Below the pieces are notes generated by a model. It made no database searches. It saw nothing but the letters and a program-made list of their open reading frames with translations, and was not told where the DNA came from. A stretch of 52,554 nt of DNA from Caedibacter sp. 37-49. GTDB lineage: Bacteria > Pseudomonadota > Alphaproteobacteria > Caedimonadales > Caedimonadaceae. The position numbers and the translations under genes are program-made. Each line of letters starts with the position of its first letter. The first letter of the stretch is position 1. Shown piece by piece: positions 35,340 to 44,089 of this stretch. The stretch covers positions 106,211 to 158,764 of the forward strand of contig MKUV01000008.1 in NCBI GenBank assembly GCA_001898725.1, written 5' to 3'.

Positions 35340-36161
35340 TTACCGTTCTTCTTTAATCGTCGAGATATCTGGCGCATCAATAGCTTTCATACCAACCACA
35401 TGATAACCACTATCAACATGATGCACTTCGCCAGTAACACCAGAAGATAAATTACTTAGTAAATAAAGAGCTGACCCTCCAACATCTTCCAGTGTCGTGT
35501 TACGCTTAAGCGGAGCATTGTATTGATTCCATTTTAAAATATAGCGAAAATCGCCAATCCCTGAAGCTGCTAAAGTTTTAACAGGACCAGCCGAAATTGC
35601 ATTTACACGAATATTATTTTTTCCTAAATCTGCCGCCAAGTAACGGACGCTTGCTTCTAAAGCTGCTTTTGCCACTCCCATTACGTTATAATGAGGCATC
35701 ACTTTTTCAGCGCCATAATACGTTAGCGTTAATAAACTTCCGCCTTCAGACATAAGGGGGGCCGCATGACGGGCAACAGCTGTAAATGAATAACAAGAAA
35801 TATCAAGGGTATTTAGAAAGTTAGCACGTGTAGTGTCGACATATTTTCCTTTTAATTCTTCTTTATCTGAAAAAGCAATTGCATGGACAACAAAATCAAT
35901 TGTTCCCCATTGTTTTTTCAAGTCTTGAAAAGTTTTTGATAAATTTTCTTCATGCGTTACGTCACATTCAAGGACAATGCTAGAATTAAGAGATTCTGCA
36001 AGTGGAACAACTCTCTTTTTCAGTACTTCACCTTGATAAGTAAAGGCTAATGAAGCACCTTGGGAAGCCAATGATTGTGCAATTCCCCAGGCCAAAGAAT
36101 GGTCGTTAGCAACGCCCATAATAAGGCCTTTTTTCCCACTCATTAATCCTTGTTGTGTCAT
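35340..36161 (-). CDS. fabI: Enoyl-ACP reductase FabI
   Basis: 273 residues from MTQQGLMSGKKGLIMGVAND, selected because AAGGAG lies 7 bases upstream; the 8 codons before are not needed. NAD-binding GVANDHSLAWGIAQSL, the SDR-like active site Tyr158-x6-Lys165 in HYNVMGVAKAALEAS and the family TYYGAEKV (147-154) are all present. It makes the last reduction in fatty-acid elongation and is a known drug target (triclosan/diazaborine family), which is established knowledge. First gene of the fabI-sppA-icd run. Confidence 0.94.
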   Translation of the reverse strand: MTQQGLMSGKKGLIMGVANDHSLAWGIAQSLASQGASLAFTYQGEVLKKRVVPLAESLNSSIVLECDVTHEENLSKTFQDLKKQWGTIDFVVHAIAFSDKEELKGKYVDTTRANFLNTLDISCYSFTAVARHAAPLMSEGGSLLTLTYYGAEKVMPHYNVMGVAKAALEASVRYLAADLGKNNIRVNAISAGPVKTLAASGIGDFRYILKWNQYNAPLKRNTTLEDVGGSALYLLSNLSSGVTGEVHHVDSGYHVVGMKAIDAPDISTIKEER

Positions 36162-36286
36162 TAAAAACTCCTTGTAATCTCGCAACTATTATTATGGAAA
36201 GAAGATATTAACGGTAAGATTCTCGTTTATCAATACTTGTGATTGAACGAATGTCTGCTTTTGAAGTTAAATTCTAAAAATTATCG

Positions 36287-36481
36287 TTAGCTTATCTCTT
36301 CCTCTTGGCTTTCTGTCGGGTTTTGTTCTTCTTGAACAGGTACAGAATAGATTTCTGAAAACCACCTGTTTAAATCAATTTGCTTACAACGAGCCGAACA
36401 AAATGGTCTAAATTCGTGATGACGCGGCTTTTTGCAAAGTGGACAGAGAAGAGCTGGTGAAGAATTCTTTGAAGTCATCAT
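36287..36481 (-). CDS. yacG: YacG-like zinc protein (DNA gyrase inhibitor family)
   Basis: 64 residues. Four cysteines as CPLCKKP and FCSARCKQIDLNRWF bind zinc in the YacG fold; the words are close to the family consensus. The tail is acidic (ESQEEEIS). YacG homologues bind and inhibit DNA gyrase in E. coli; that role in this organism is not shown. The start overlaps the RNase-like gene by 4 bases, a frequent arrangement in alphaproteobacteria. Confidence 0.92.
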   Translation of the reverse strand: MMTSKNSSPALLCPLCKKPRHHEFRPFCSARCKQIDLNRWFSEIYSVPVQEEQNPTESQEEEIS

Positions 36482-37416
36482 ATAAAATTAATTTTCTTTA
36501 GTTTCTGAGGGTTTGAAAGCCCTGCACGGTATCGGGTTAGTTCAAAAAGGCCTGTCCGCGTAAATCCAGGGATAAAAGTTTCTTTTTCTCTGAATTTCTC
36601 TTTCAAGTCTTTCCATAGTTTAAAATAAAAACCTTTATTTTTAAAGGCCGGAAAATCAATGACGACTCTTCCGCCGTAATTCCTTAATTTAATTTGTTCT
36701 ATACAAATTTCACCCGCACGCTTATTAAATTCATAAAGATCATGATCGCCCTTAAGTTCAACACTTTTTTGATCATAACGGGAAGTATTTATGTCGATAG
36801 CTGTAAGGGTCTCGCCTTCTTCAAATAAGATCCACCCACCGCCAGGGAGAGGCACAACAGGCTCCAGCATTGTCTGCCAAACTTCCTTTAAGGGAGTTGG
36901 CCACCCTAAGTCTGATTTTAGGGTTATTGAGACAAATCCCAATGCCGTAATTTCTTGATACAATGTATAATCGTTTACAGTAATTTGAGGCTGAGCATTC
37001 AGGTTTTTTAAATAAGTCTTCCAAAGAGGGTCGTTAGCAAACAGTCTGTGAGGTGGTTCCCGACTTTCTGTTTCTTTTAAAAAATGCTCTTTTTCAGGGA
37101 ATTTATCGGTAACCAATGCACCTTTTTGAGAATATGTTGTCGTAATTGATTCTTTTAAAATGCGAACGACTTGACGCTCGCCTTCAACAAAAGCAGATCG
37201 TGGAATACAAAGAGCAGGTTTATTTTCGCCCACATCGAGCCACGCTCTTTTTTTATCTGTTCTTAGCACACGAGCTAAATAAATATCGCCAACTTTTGCA
37301 GAATTATCGAGAAAATCAAGACTACAGTAAGCTTCTTTTTCTTCTTTTAAAGCTGTTAAGAAGATCCCTTGTGGCTCTTTTATAATAAAAACTTGATCTT
37401 CTTCCCTTAAGTTCAT
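36478..37416 (-). CDS. Short RNase E/G-like protein
   Basis: 312 residues against about 480 for RNase G. Core motifs are there: VGDIYLARVLRTDKKRAWLDVG (S1-like, residues 42-63), GGGWILFEEGETLTAIDINTSRYD (metal-binding Asp in AIDINT), KRAGEICIEQIKLRNYGGRVVIDF (second metal-binding Asp in VVIDF) and GFTRTGLFELTR near the end. The protein stops right after this motif, so the zinc-link Cys pair and C-terminal dimer domain are missing. It may act as a trimmed endonuclease or RNA-binding protein. The order infA - RNase E/G - yacG is the alphaproteobacterial arrangement, usually with maf between; maf is not seen here. Yet the catalytic aspartates are conserved. Confidence 0.85.
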   Translation of the reverse strand: MNLREEDQVFIIKEPQGIFLTALKEEKEAYCSLDFLDNSAKVGDIYLARVLRTDKKRAWLDVGENKPALCIPRSAFVEGERQVVRILKESITTTYSQKGALVTDKFPEKEHFLKETESREPPHRLFANDPLWKTYLKNLNAQPQITVNDYTLYQEITALGFVSITLKSDLGWPTPLKEVWQTMLEPVVPLPGGGWILFEEGETLTAIDINTSRYDQKSVELKGDHDLYEFNKRAGEICIEQIKLRNYGGRVVIDFPAFKNKGFYFKLWKDLKEKFREKETFIPGFTRTGLFELTRYRAGLSNPQKLKKINFI

Positions 37417-37538
37417 CCAGCGTGTCTTTCAAAAGAGGAAATTCCAATAAAAAACAATTTATTAGCCAACATATTGGGGCGAAAGTTAAGAAACTCGTTA
37501 GGCTCAGGTGTGAAGATTTTCAAGACCTTTCTCAGGTA

Positions 37539-37757
37539 TTACTTTTCTCTAAAAATCACACGCCCTTTCGTCAAATCATAAGGTGTCATTTCCACCACAA
37601 CCCGATCTCCTGCTAAAACTCTAATTCTATTTTTACGCATACGCCCAGAAGTATGAGCGAGAATTATATGTTCATTGTCTAATTTAACTCTAAACATAGC
37701 ATTCGGCAGGATTTCAACTACTGTCCCACTAAACTCAATAAGGTCTTCTTTTGACAT
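37539..37757 (-). CDS. infA: Translation initiation factor IF-1
   Basis: 72 residues, exactly the family length. [39 protein letters not shown] and the [12 protein letters not shown] end are the OB-fold IF-1. It occupies the ribosomal A-site during initiation. Its gene leads a same-strand group with the RNase-like gene (122 bases on) and yacG. No coding frame was found in the 122 bases between. Confidence 0.96.
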   Translation of the reverse strand: MSKEDLIEFSGTVVEILPNAMFRVKLDNEHIILAHTSGRMRKNRIRVLAGDRVVVEMTPYDLTKGRVIFREK

Positions 37758-37978
37758 TCACACTCCATCTTAGGTTAATCACAATTTTAAGGTCTAAAAG
37801 AGTTTATTATAGTGAACTATAATTTTTAGCCAAGTATTCTTGTGAGTAGGGTTGTAGTCTATAATCGGTTTTTAAGCAATCTTTTGTTTAACTTCTCTAT
37901 GATCTTAAGCGCTTATTCACGTTTTATTAATCTTGTTGCTTAATAATAAGGGGAGATAAATAGAAAAAGAGGCTAGAA

Positions 37979-38716
37979 ATGTATTATAAAAGTTTAACTC
38001 GTTTAAGTTTTGGAACGGTTCTCCTACTCTCTTGTGCTTCTTTGCATGCTGGAGAAGCAACATGTCCAACTTTAGATTTGAAAACACTTCCAGTGGCTGC
38101 TTGTGCAACAGCAAAAGCCCCTTATAGAACTGCGCCTCTTTCAAAAATAAGCTATATTGCAACAACGCCTTGTCCTACACAAATTGGACTTAAAAAATTA
38201 TTACAAAATGTCTTTAAGGGGTCAAAGAATTACCCAGGTACAGTTACTAACTCAACTGCAGGATCCTTTACTTGTTCATACAAGCTTACTGATGAATGGA
38301 AGAAAGTATTAAATGTAAGTGATGATGTGCTTTTTCTCGATGGAACCTTACCATCCGCTAACCATGTGAGCTTACTTAATGTTCCTATGGCAGGCTTTAC
38401 ATGTCCAGCTCTTGAAACAAAAATGATTGACTCTATAAAACAGAGCAAGAAAATGGAATTTGAAAAAAGGTTCTCAGATGGAACGACGCTTACCTATGCT
38501 TTACAAGCTAGAAGATTAACAACAGCTTCTCAAGCAACTCATCTTTTCACAAATTTGGGATTGAATACCCCTGACCTTTCTAAGCTAACTTCGATTAAGG
38601 CTTCAGACAAAGCAAAAATCACAAAAGATTTTAAAATGACATGCCGTTATGAGCATAAAACCGGCGGAGAGAAGCAAGAATTAATTCTTGAAGGAAGTAG
38701 CATGGGAAATTCCTAA
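37979..38716 (+). CDS. Secreted Cys-containing protein with two similar halves, function unknown
   Basis: 245 residues. A signal peptide (MYYKSLTRLSFGTVLLLSCASLHA) is cut near residue 24; a GAGG-type ribosome site precedes the ATG. The mature protein has an even number of spaced Cys (CPTLD, AACAT, TTPCPT, FTCSY, FTCPAL, MTCRY), likely disulfides. The end of the first half (GSFTCSYKLTDEWKK...LFLDG) resembles the end of the second half (DFKMTCRYEHKTGG...LILEG), so an internal duplication is likely. I do not recognise a family. It ends 14 bases from the convergent LysE-type gene. Confidence 0.65.
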   Translation: MYYKSLTRLSFGTVLLLSCASLHAGEATCPTLDLKTLPVAACATAKAPYRTAPLSKISYIATTPCPTQIGLKKLLQNVFKGSKNYPGTVTNSTAGSFTCSYKLTDEWKKVLNVSDDVLFLDGTLPSANHVSLLNVPMAGFTCPALETKMIDSIKQSKKMEFEKRFSDGTTLTYALQARRLTTASQATHLFTNLGLNTPDLSKLTSIKASDKAKITKDFKMTCRYEHKTGGEKQELILEGSSMGNS

Positions 38717-38729
38717 TTAAGAATGGCTT

Positions 38730-39365
38730 TTAAGTTAGAAATAGCTTAAGAGCCATCATTAATAAAAAGGCGCCTGTTACACGGTCAATCCAATGGCGGT
38801 ACTGACTAAAAAACACACGAGCACGCTCATTTGAGAAACAAAAGGCAACAATCGTAAACCACGCGAGAGTCGTAATAAAAATCATCGACGCATAATAGGC
38901 TAATAAAGCTTTAGGAGTTTCTTCATTCACGTTTAGAGAAAGCAGGCTTAGAACAAAAAGCATCGCTTTTGGATTCAGCGCATTTGTTAAAAATCCACTT
39001 CGCAAAGCTCCAATAGGGCTGAGTTTTAAGTCTATAGGACCTTGTTGCTGGTTTTTTGGCCCAGGAGAAGCCTTGAGTCCCATTATCCCTAAATAGGATA
39101 AATAACATGCTCCTACCACTTTTAAGCCTATTAAAAGCCATTCTGTTTGGGCAACGATTGCTCCTAATCCCATGAGAATATAGGTGACATGCACCATAAT
39201 CCCACAGGCAATTCCTAAAGCTGTTAAAAGCGCAAGACTTCGAGAATAAATAAGGCTATTTCGAACAACGACGGCAAAATCAGGACCGGGACTTACTAAA
39301 GCGACAATTTGCATCGCTGTGACTGAGAGAATTGAGGGCAAATAGGCTAAAACAAGTGTTTTCAT
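38730..39365 (-). CDS. LysE/RhtB-family amino acid exporter
   Basis: 211 residues with about six hydrophobic segments. The N-terminal helix carries SPGPDFAVVVRNSL, the LysE/RhtB signature, and the usual TALGIACGIMVHVTYILMGL and LKVVGACYLSYLGIMGLK follow. The GFLTNALNPKAMLFVLSLL loop is also typical. It probably exports homoserine, threonine or another small amino acid; the substrate is not readable from sequence. It is a single gene, convergent with the secreted protein before it. Confidence 0.88.
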   Translation of the reverse strand: MKTLVLAYLPSILSVTAMQIVALVSPGPDFAVVVRNSLIYSRSLALLTALGIACGIMVHVTYILMGLGAIVAQTEWLLIGLKVVGACYLSYLGIMGLKASPGPKNQQQGPIDLKLSPIGALRSGFLTNALNPKAMLFVLSLLSLNVNEETPKALLAYYASMIFITTLAWFTIVAFCFSNERARVFFSQYRHWIDRVTGAFLLMMALKLFLT

Positions 39366-39419
39366 TTATTTACTCACCTTTTAAACATTCTCTCCCCCAA
39401 CGATTTAACGTTATAATTA

Positions 39420-40679
39420 TTAATCGCTTCCTGAAAAATCTTCAAATAATTCTTGTATATCCGCTTGGCTCACTGAAACAGATTCTTCCATTTCATAGGA
39501 AGACTCATAACCATCTTCTTCAATTACAGATTCTAATTCTGCCTTTCCTTTTGAGCGCGGTGAAGAAATAGGAAGAGGATTGGTAATCCTTGGCTCTTCC
39601 CTTGGTGGACTTATTCTTGGCGAAGTCGGCATCGCAGGAATGGACGAACTTGTTATCGAAGAGCGCCTGCCATTTAAATCAATACGTTCTTCTTCATCCC
39701 TTTTTGTTTCAAATTGCTTTTGTTCTGCTAATACAGCTCTAGACGATTTCTTTTTAAGAATAGGCTTGCCGCTTTCAGCTTGTATTTTCATTTTTGCATA
39801 CTGTTGTTCTATTTCTTCTTTTGCATTTCCTGTGATATCAAAGCCAACCCTCTTTGGGGGGCTTTTAGCTAACGAAGTAGGAATCTCTAAACGACGCGCT
39901 GAAAATTTTCGAAGCATCACAGGTTGTCCTTCATTTGGCGCTGCCGGAGATGATACTCCAATAGAATTTTGAATGCTTGTTGATGCCCTAGCTTGTGAAA
40001 TCTGATGATATCGTTGCTCGATATAATCTTTAGCAGGTTGACTTTTCTTTTTTGCTTTTTCTGCAAGCTTTTTTTCTACTTCAGCTTGCTGCTTGAGAGC
40101 TGCACTCCAATCGCCTGAATCAGGTCGAGCAACTTCATTTGTAAGCGCCTGTGTTTTACTTTTTTGATAACCATGAATGACAGGTTTGCTTGCAATAACC
40201 TTTGCTAGCTCGCCTGCATAAAGGATTCTAAAACTAAAGGAAGTCCTTTTATCTCCTAAGTAAATTTTATAATGAAGCTTTGTCTGTAGACCCGAGCTTG
40301 TGGGCTTATTAAATTTAAGATTAATATTATCTAATTCAAAAAATGTGTCACATATTAAATTATGTTTGGTTAAAAAAATAAAATAATAGCCGTCACACTT
40401 AAAATAGCGTTTGTAAATTTTGCTTTTAATTAGCTCTTTGTCTTTCTCATAAGTCACCTCTATTGGATATAAATCAACTGCTCTTTTTAAAAAATCTTTT
40501 AAATTACTTGCCGTAAACTTTTCTGGATTTTCACGAAACATTTTAAAAAAACCTTCAGGATCTTTATCCTCAATTTCCATAATTTTTGTCGCTGAGGCAT
40601 TTGTATTTAAAGAAAATACCATTTCTGTCAAAAAAACTAAAAAGACAAAATTTTGTATAACACGCATAATATGATCCAT
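39420..40679 (-). CDS. Secreted, largely disordered protein, function unknown
   Basis: 419 residues. The first 30 (FVFLVFLTEMVFSLNTNASA) are a signal peptide; the start may be the ATG at 40679 or the one at 40667, with no clear ribosome site for either. Residues 35-180 look folded (KDFLKRAVDLYPIEV, YYFIFLTKHNLICDTFFELD). From 190 onward it is low complexity: a Lys/Glu helix (KQQAEVEKKLAEKAKKK), two similar words about 75 residues apart (DYIEQRYHQISQARAS and EEIEQQYAKMKIQAES), a Ser/Pro-rich stretch (340-375) and an acidic tail (SVIEEDGYESSYEMEESVSV). This composition recalls host-directed secreted proteins of intracellular bacteria, but no family was recognised. Confidence 0.65.
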   Translation of the reverse strand: MDHIMRVIQNFVFLVFLTEMVFSLNTNASATKIMEIEDKDPEGFFKMFRENPEKFTASNLKDFLKRAVDLYPIEVTYEKDKELIKSKIYKRYFKCDGYYFIFLTKHNLICDTFFELDNINLKFNKPTSSGLQTKLHYKIYLGDKRTSFSFRILYAGELAKVIASKPVIHGYQKSKTQALTNEVARPDSGDWSAALKQQAEVEKKLAEKAKKKSQPAKDYIEQRYHQISQARASTSIQNSIGVSSPAAPNEGQPVMLRKFSARRLEIPTSLAKSPPKRVGFDITGNAKEEIEQQYAKMKIQAESGKPILKKKSSRAVLAEQKQFETKRDEEERIDLNGRRSSITSSSIPAMPTSPRISPPREEPRITNPLPISSPRSKGKAELESVIEEDGYESSYEMEESVSVSQADIQELFEDFSGSD

Positions 40680-40917
40680 CCATAAATTATAATTTTGACT
40701 CTCCTTATATCATAAATTGCCATTTATGCAAAAACTTTCTTAAAAATAATAAATAAAAATTATTCTCTCCCTCAATTGTAGACAAAATCTGTGTTACCGA
40801 CCCTCTTAAATTCTATCGATTTGATTACAAAATTTTTACCAGTTATTATTGTCTTTGTTTTGCTGATAACACTTTGATTTAAAGTTGTTTTTTTATTTAT
40901 TCTCAGGATGAATTTTC

Positions 40918-41132
40918 TTGATATTTGTATCTGTTTATGGTAGTCTGGTGGTAGATGATTAGAAAGGGAGTTCTTCCCTTGCTGGATACTCGAGATACTC
41001 CAGTAATTCTTTCCCTCCTTCTCAAGGATCATCTAAGTAAGAAAAAGAAGAATAAGACAGGGATTTAAAAACCTAGATTATTAAGAAACAAAGACTTAAA
41101 CGCTCTTTTTGAGTGAATGCCCTCTCTTTGCC
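40918..41132 (+). repeat. Dispersed 215-bp element, copy B (candidate structured RNA)
   Basis: Same layout as 12770-12985: TTGATA (40918-40923), 17-base spacer, TAGTCT (40941-40946), closing stem TAGATGAT (40952-40959)/ATCATCTA (41028-41035). The 68 bases inside differ from copy A and hold two hairpins: AAGGGA (40964-40969)/TCCCTT (40975-40980), and CTGGA (40982-40986)/TCCAG (40999-41003). The shared 3' part starts near 41043. Its CGCTC-TTTTT-GAGTG hairpin (41101-41115) has a C-to-T change that keeps pairing as G-U. It precedes maeB by about 440 bases. Confidence 0.6.
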
Positions 41133-41480
41133 TCGTGTAAAGACAGAAAAAAGGGAATGAAAAGCAAAGGGGTAAAGGACTTGGAAAAGTTTTTCACTTT
41201 TGTTTATGGATTCCCGCCTTCGCGGGAATGACACACGGGTGAACCTGCTTGTGCGTGAAAGGCACGCTAGGGCAGCAGGGATGAGAAGTAGACAACCTCT
41301 TCGTTGTTATTCTCGGTCACCCATTTTGTCATCCTCGGGCTTGTCCCGAGGATCTCAGGCAACCTGTTGATGTAACTAGGTGCCAGATGGACCTAAATGA
41401 TTAAAAAGGAAAAGGAATAATGTAGGGAAAAAAGAATAAAACAAATGAAGACGGCCTTAATCGCTGAACTCATAAAGAAA
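41133..41480. repeat. Repeat-rich intergenic region upstream of the malic enzyme gene
   Basis: It carries the same unit families as 13.0-14.1 kb. There is a TTTTCACTTTTGT...GGATTCCCGCCTTCGCGGGAATGAC unit near 41190-41235 (compare 13567-13610, where the ends differ), a CGTGAAAGGCACGCTAGGGC unit near 41253, and the palindrome ATCCTCGGG (41331-41339)/CCCGAGGAT (41345-41353) followed by CTCAGGCAACCTG (compare 13402 and 14062). No gene is seen between 40680 and 41569. Confidence 0.8.
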
Positions 41481-41569
41481 AATGGTTAATTGGAAACCAT
41501 AAATCCATAAAAAAACTGTGAAAAAATCACAGAATAAAAACAACGTATAAATAGGAAAGGTAAAATAAA

Positions 41570-44080
41570 ATGATAAATATGCAAAAATTAAAAAGCCAAA
41601 ATTACATCATAGATAAGGCTAAAAAGGATACAAGAATGACTTTAAAAAACAAATTTTCTTTTTTTCGAAATAAGATGATTTCAAACTTTTTAATTTTTTT
41701 TCACCAACAAAATAAAGTATCGTTTGAGAATGGTCACACGATTAGTGTAAAGAACCTTTGTAACTTAACCTTTGAGCTAAACCAACGCATGAAGAACGAC
41801 CTTTATTTAAGTGCCCTTGATTACCATCGTTTCCCGAAGCCAGGAAAGCTTGCGTTGACAGCAACAAAACCGCTTGCGAATCAAAGAGATCTTTCGCTTG
41901 CTTATTCACCAGGGGTTGCGGCAGCTTGTGAAGAAATCGTACGGGATGAGCAAGAAGTGGCGCATCTTACAGCACGCGCCAATCTTGTTGGCGTCATCAC
42001 GAATGGCAGTGCCGTCCTTGGCTTAGGAAATATCGGTCCATTAGCAGCAAAACCTGTCATGGAAGGAAAAGCCGTTCTTTTTAAAAAATTCGCAGGAATT
42101 GATGTCTTTGACATTGAAATTAAAGAAGATGATCCTCAAAAACTTATTGATATTATTGCCAGTCTTGAGCCAACATTTGGCGCCTTGAACCTTGAGGACA
42201 TTAAGGCGCCAGAATGCTTTCTCATTGAAGAAGAACTTAAAAAACGACTTAAGATTCCGGTTTTCCACGATGACCAACATGGGACAGCAATCATCGTAGC
42301 AGCAGCCGTTTTAAATGCCCTCGAACTTGTGAAAAAAGACATTCAACAAGTAAAACTTGTTGCCTCAGGTGCAGGAGCCGCAGCGCTTGCCTGCTTAAAA
42401 CTTTTGACAGAACTCGGCCTTCCAAAAGAAAATATCTTTATTTCGGATCTTGAAGGGGTTGTTTATGAAGGTCGTGAAAAGGGAATGGATTCCCACAAAG
42501 CGGCTTTTGCTCAAAAAACAGAAGCGCGCTATTTAAACGATATTATTGAAAATGCAGATATCTTTTTAGGCTTATCAGCTGGAAACGTTCTATCGCCTGA
42601 AATGATTTCAAAAATGGCCCCTTCTCCATTAATTCTTGCTCTCGCAAATCCCACGCCTGAGATTGATCCTATCGTTGCAAAGACTATTCGTCCTGATTCA
42701 ATCGTCGCGACTGGTCGCTCAGATTTTCCGAATCAAGTGAATAATGTTTTGTGCTTCCCTTTCATTTTTCGAGGCGCCTTAGATGTTGGCGCCACGATGA
42801 TCAATGAAGACATGAAATTAGCCTGTGTTCATGCTTTGGCAAACTTAGCAAAAGCGGAACTACCTGATATTGTTGCGCATGCTTATGGAGATGATGGATT
42901 GATCTTTGGCCCTCAATACATTATTCCAAAACCCTTTGATCCAAGATTGATGACAGAAATTGCCCCGGCTGTTGCAAAAGCAGCTATGGAAACAGGCGTT
43001 GCAACTCGTCCTATAGAATGTTTGAAAGCTTATAAACAAAAACTCACGGAATATGTTTATCGTTCCGGTCTCACGATGAGACCGCTTTTTACGCAAGCCA
43101 AAAAATCCCCAAAACGCATTGTGTTTGCAGAGGGCGAAGATGAGCGTGTCTTACGAGCCGCTCAAATAATTTGTGATGAAGGTCTTGGTTATCCCATCTT
43201 AGTGGCACGTAAAAGCGTCCTCGAAAAAAGACTTCAGCAATTAGGATTACGCCTCGTTCCTGAGAAAAATTTTGAGATCGTCGATCCTGAAAACGACCCG
43301 CGTTACAATGAGTATTGGCGAGATTACCACGCCCTTGTTGAACGCTCAGGAATTACGCCTGATTCTGCAAAATTGATCGTTCGCACAAATCCAACTGTCA
43401 TTGCCGCCATGATGCTTAAAAGAAATGATGCGGATGCAATGATTTGTGGTATCTATGGCCGCCATCCTCATCATCTCACTCATATCCAAACAGTTATTGG
43501 CCAAAACCCGAATACAAATGTCTGGGCAACACTGAATGCTGTTGTAACGGAAAAAGGTGTCATCTTTATTACGGATGCTTATGTGAATGAAGAACCGACA
43601 GCTGAACAACTTACAGAAATTACACGTTTAGCTGCAGAAAAAATCAAGGAATTTGGAATTGTTCCAAAAGTTGGACTTCTCTCTCATTCGAACTTTGGCA
43701 GCAGCAATTCTGCCTCAGCCTGTAAAATGCGATCGGTATTAGAACAATTACGCCAGCAAGCGCCCGATTTAGAGGTCGAAGGTGAAATGCATGCCGATTC
43801 AGCACTTTCAGAAATTTTACGCAAAAAAATTTTTCCGCACTCTCAACTTGTAGGAAGCGCTAATCTTCTAATTATGCCAAACTTAGATGCTGCAAATATT
43901 GCCTTTAATCTTGTAAAAATTATGGCAGATGGACAGAACATTGGGCCAATCTTATTAGGTGCCGCAAAAGCCGCTCATATTGTAACCCCATCAATAACAG
44001 TTCGAGGGTTACTTAATATGACAGCCGTCGCTGTGGTTGATGCTCAAATGAAAATGCTTTCTGAGACTAATAGGAGATAA
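41570..44080 (+). CDS. maeB: NADP-type malic enzyme fused to a phosphotransacetylase-like domain (MaeB)
   Basis: Malic enzyme domains run from about residue 82 ([21 protein letters not shown], then [11 protein letters not shown]) through [20 protein letters not shown] and [14 protein letters not shown] to about 470; the phosphotransacetylase-like part ([20 protein letters not shown] to the end) takes 500-836, the typical MaeB fusion. It decarboxylates malate to pyruvate; the second domain usually has regulatory roles. Family members start near [16 protein letters not shown], i.e. at 41789, so 73 extra residues precede. The far start (41570) has a good AAAGG ribosome site while 41789 has none, so an N-terminal extension may be real. 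It follows directly on the repeat-rich gap. Next gene mgtE starts 9 bases on. Confidence 0.92.
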   Translation: MINMQKLKSQNYIIDKAKKDTRMTLKNKFSFFRNKMISNFLIFFHQQNKVSFENGHTISVKNLCNLTFELNQRMKNDLYLSALDYHRFPKPGKLALTATKPLANQRDLSLAYSPGVAAACEEIVRDEQEVAHLTARANLVGVITNGSAVLGLGNIGPLAAKPVMEGKAVLFKKFAGIDVFDIEIKEDDPQKLIDIIASLEPTFGALNLEDIKAPECFLIEEELKKRLKIPVFHDDQHGTAIIVAAAVLNALELVKKDIQQVKLVASGAGAAALACLKLLTELGLPKENIFISDLEGVVYEGREKGMDSHKAAFAQKTEARYLNDIIENADIFLGLSAGNVLSPEMISKMAPSPLILALANPTPEIDPIVAKTIRPDSIVATGRSDFPNQVNNVLCFPFIFRGALDVGATMINEDMKLACVHALANLAKAELPDIVAHAYGDDGLIFGPQYIIPKPFDPRLMTEIAPAVAKAAMETGVATRPIECLKAYKQKLTEYVYRSGLTMRPLFTQAKKSPKRIVFAEGEDERVLRAAQIICDEGLGYPILVARKSVLEKRLQQLGLRLVPEKNFEIVDPENDPRYNEYWRDYHALVERSGITPDSAKLIVRTNPTVIAAMMLKRNDADAMICGIYGRHPHHLTHIQTVIGQNPNTNVWATLNAVVTEKGVIFITDAYVNEEPTAEQLTEITRLAAEKIKEFGIVPKVGLLSHSNFGSSNSASACKMRSVLEQLRQQAPDLEVEGEMHADSALSEILRKKIFPHSQLVGSANLLIMPNLDAANIAFNLVKIMADGQNIGPILLGAAKAAHIVTPSITVRGLLNMTAVAVVDAQMKMLSETNRR

Positions 44081-44089
44081 GAAAGTAAT

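Noticed and set aside
37422-37616. Plus-strand open frame between infA and the RNase-like gene
   Set aside because: Overlaps infA in antisense, lacks a ribosome site and has no recognisable motif.
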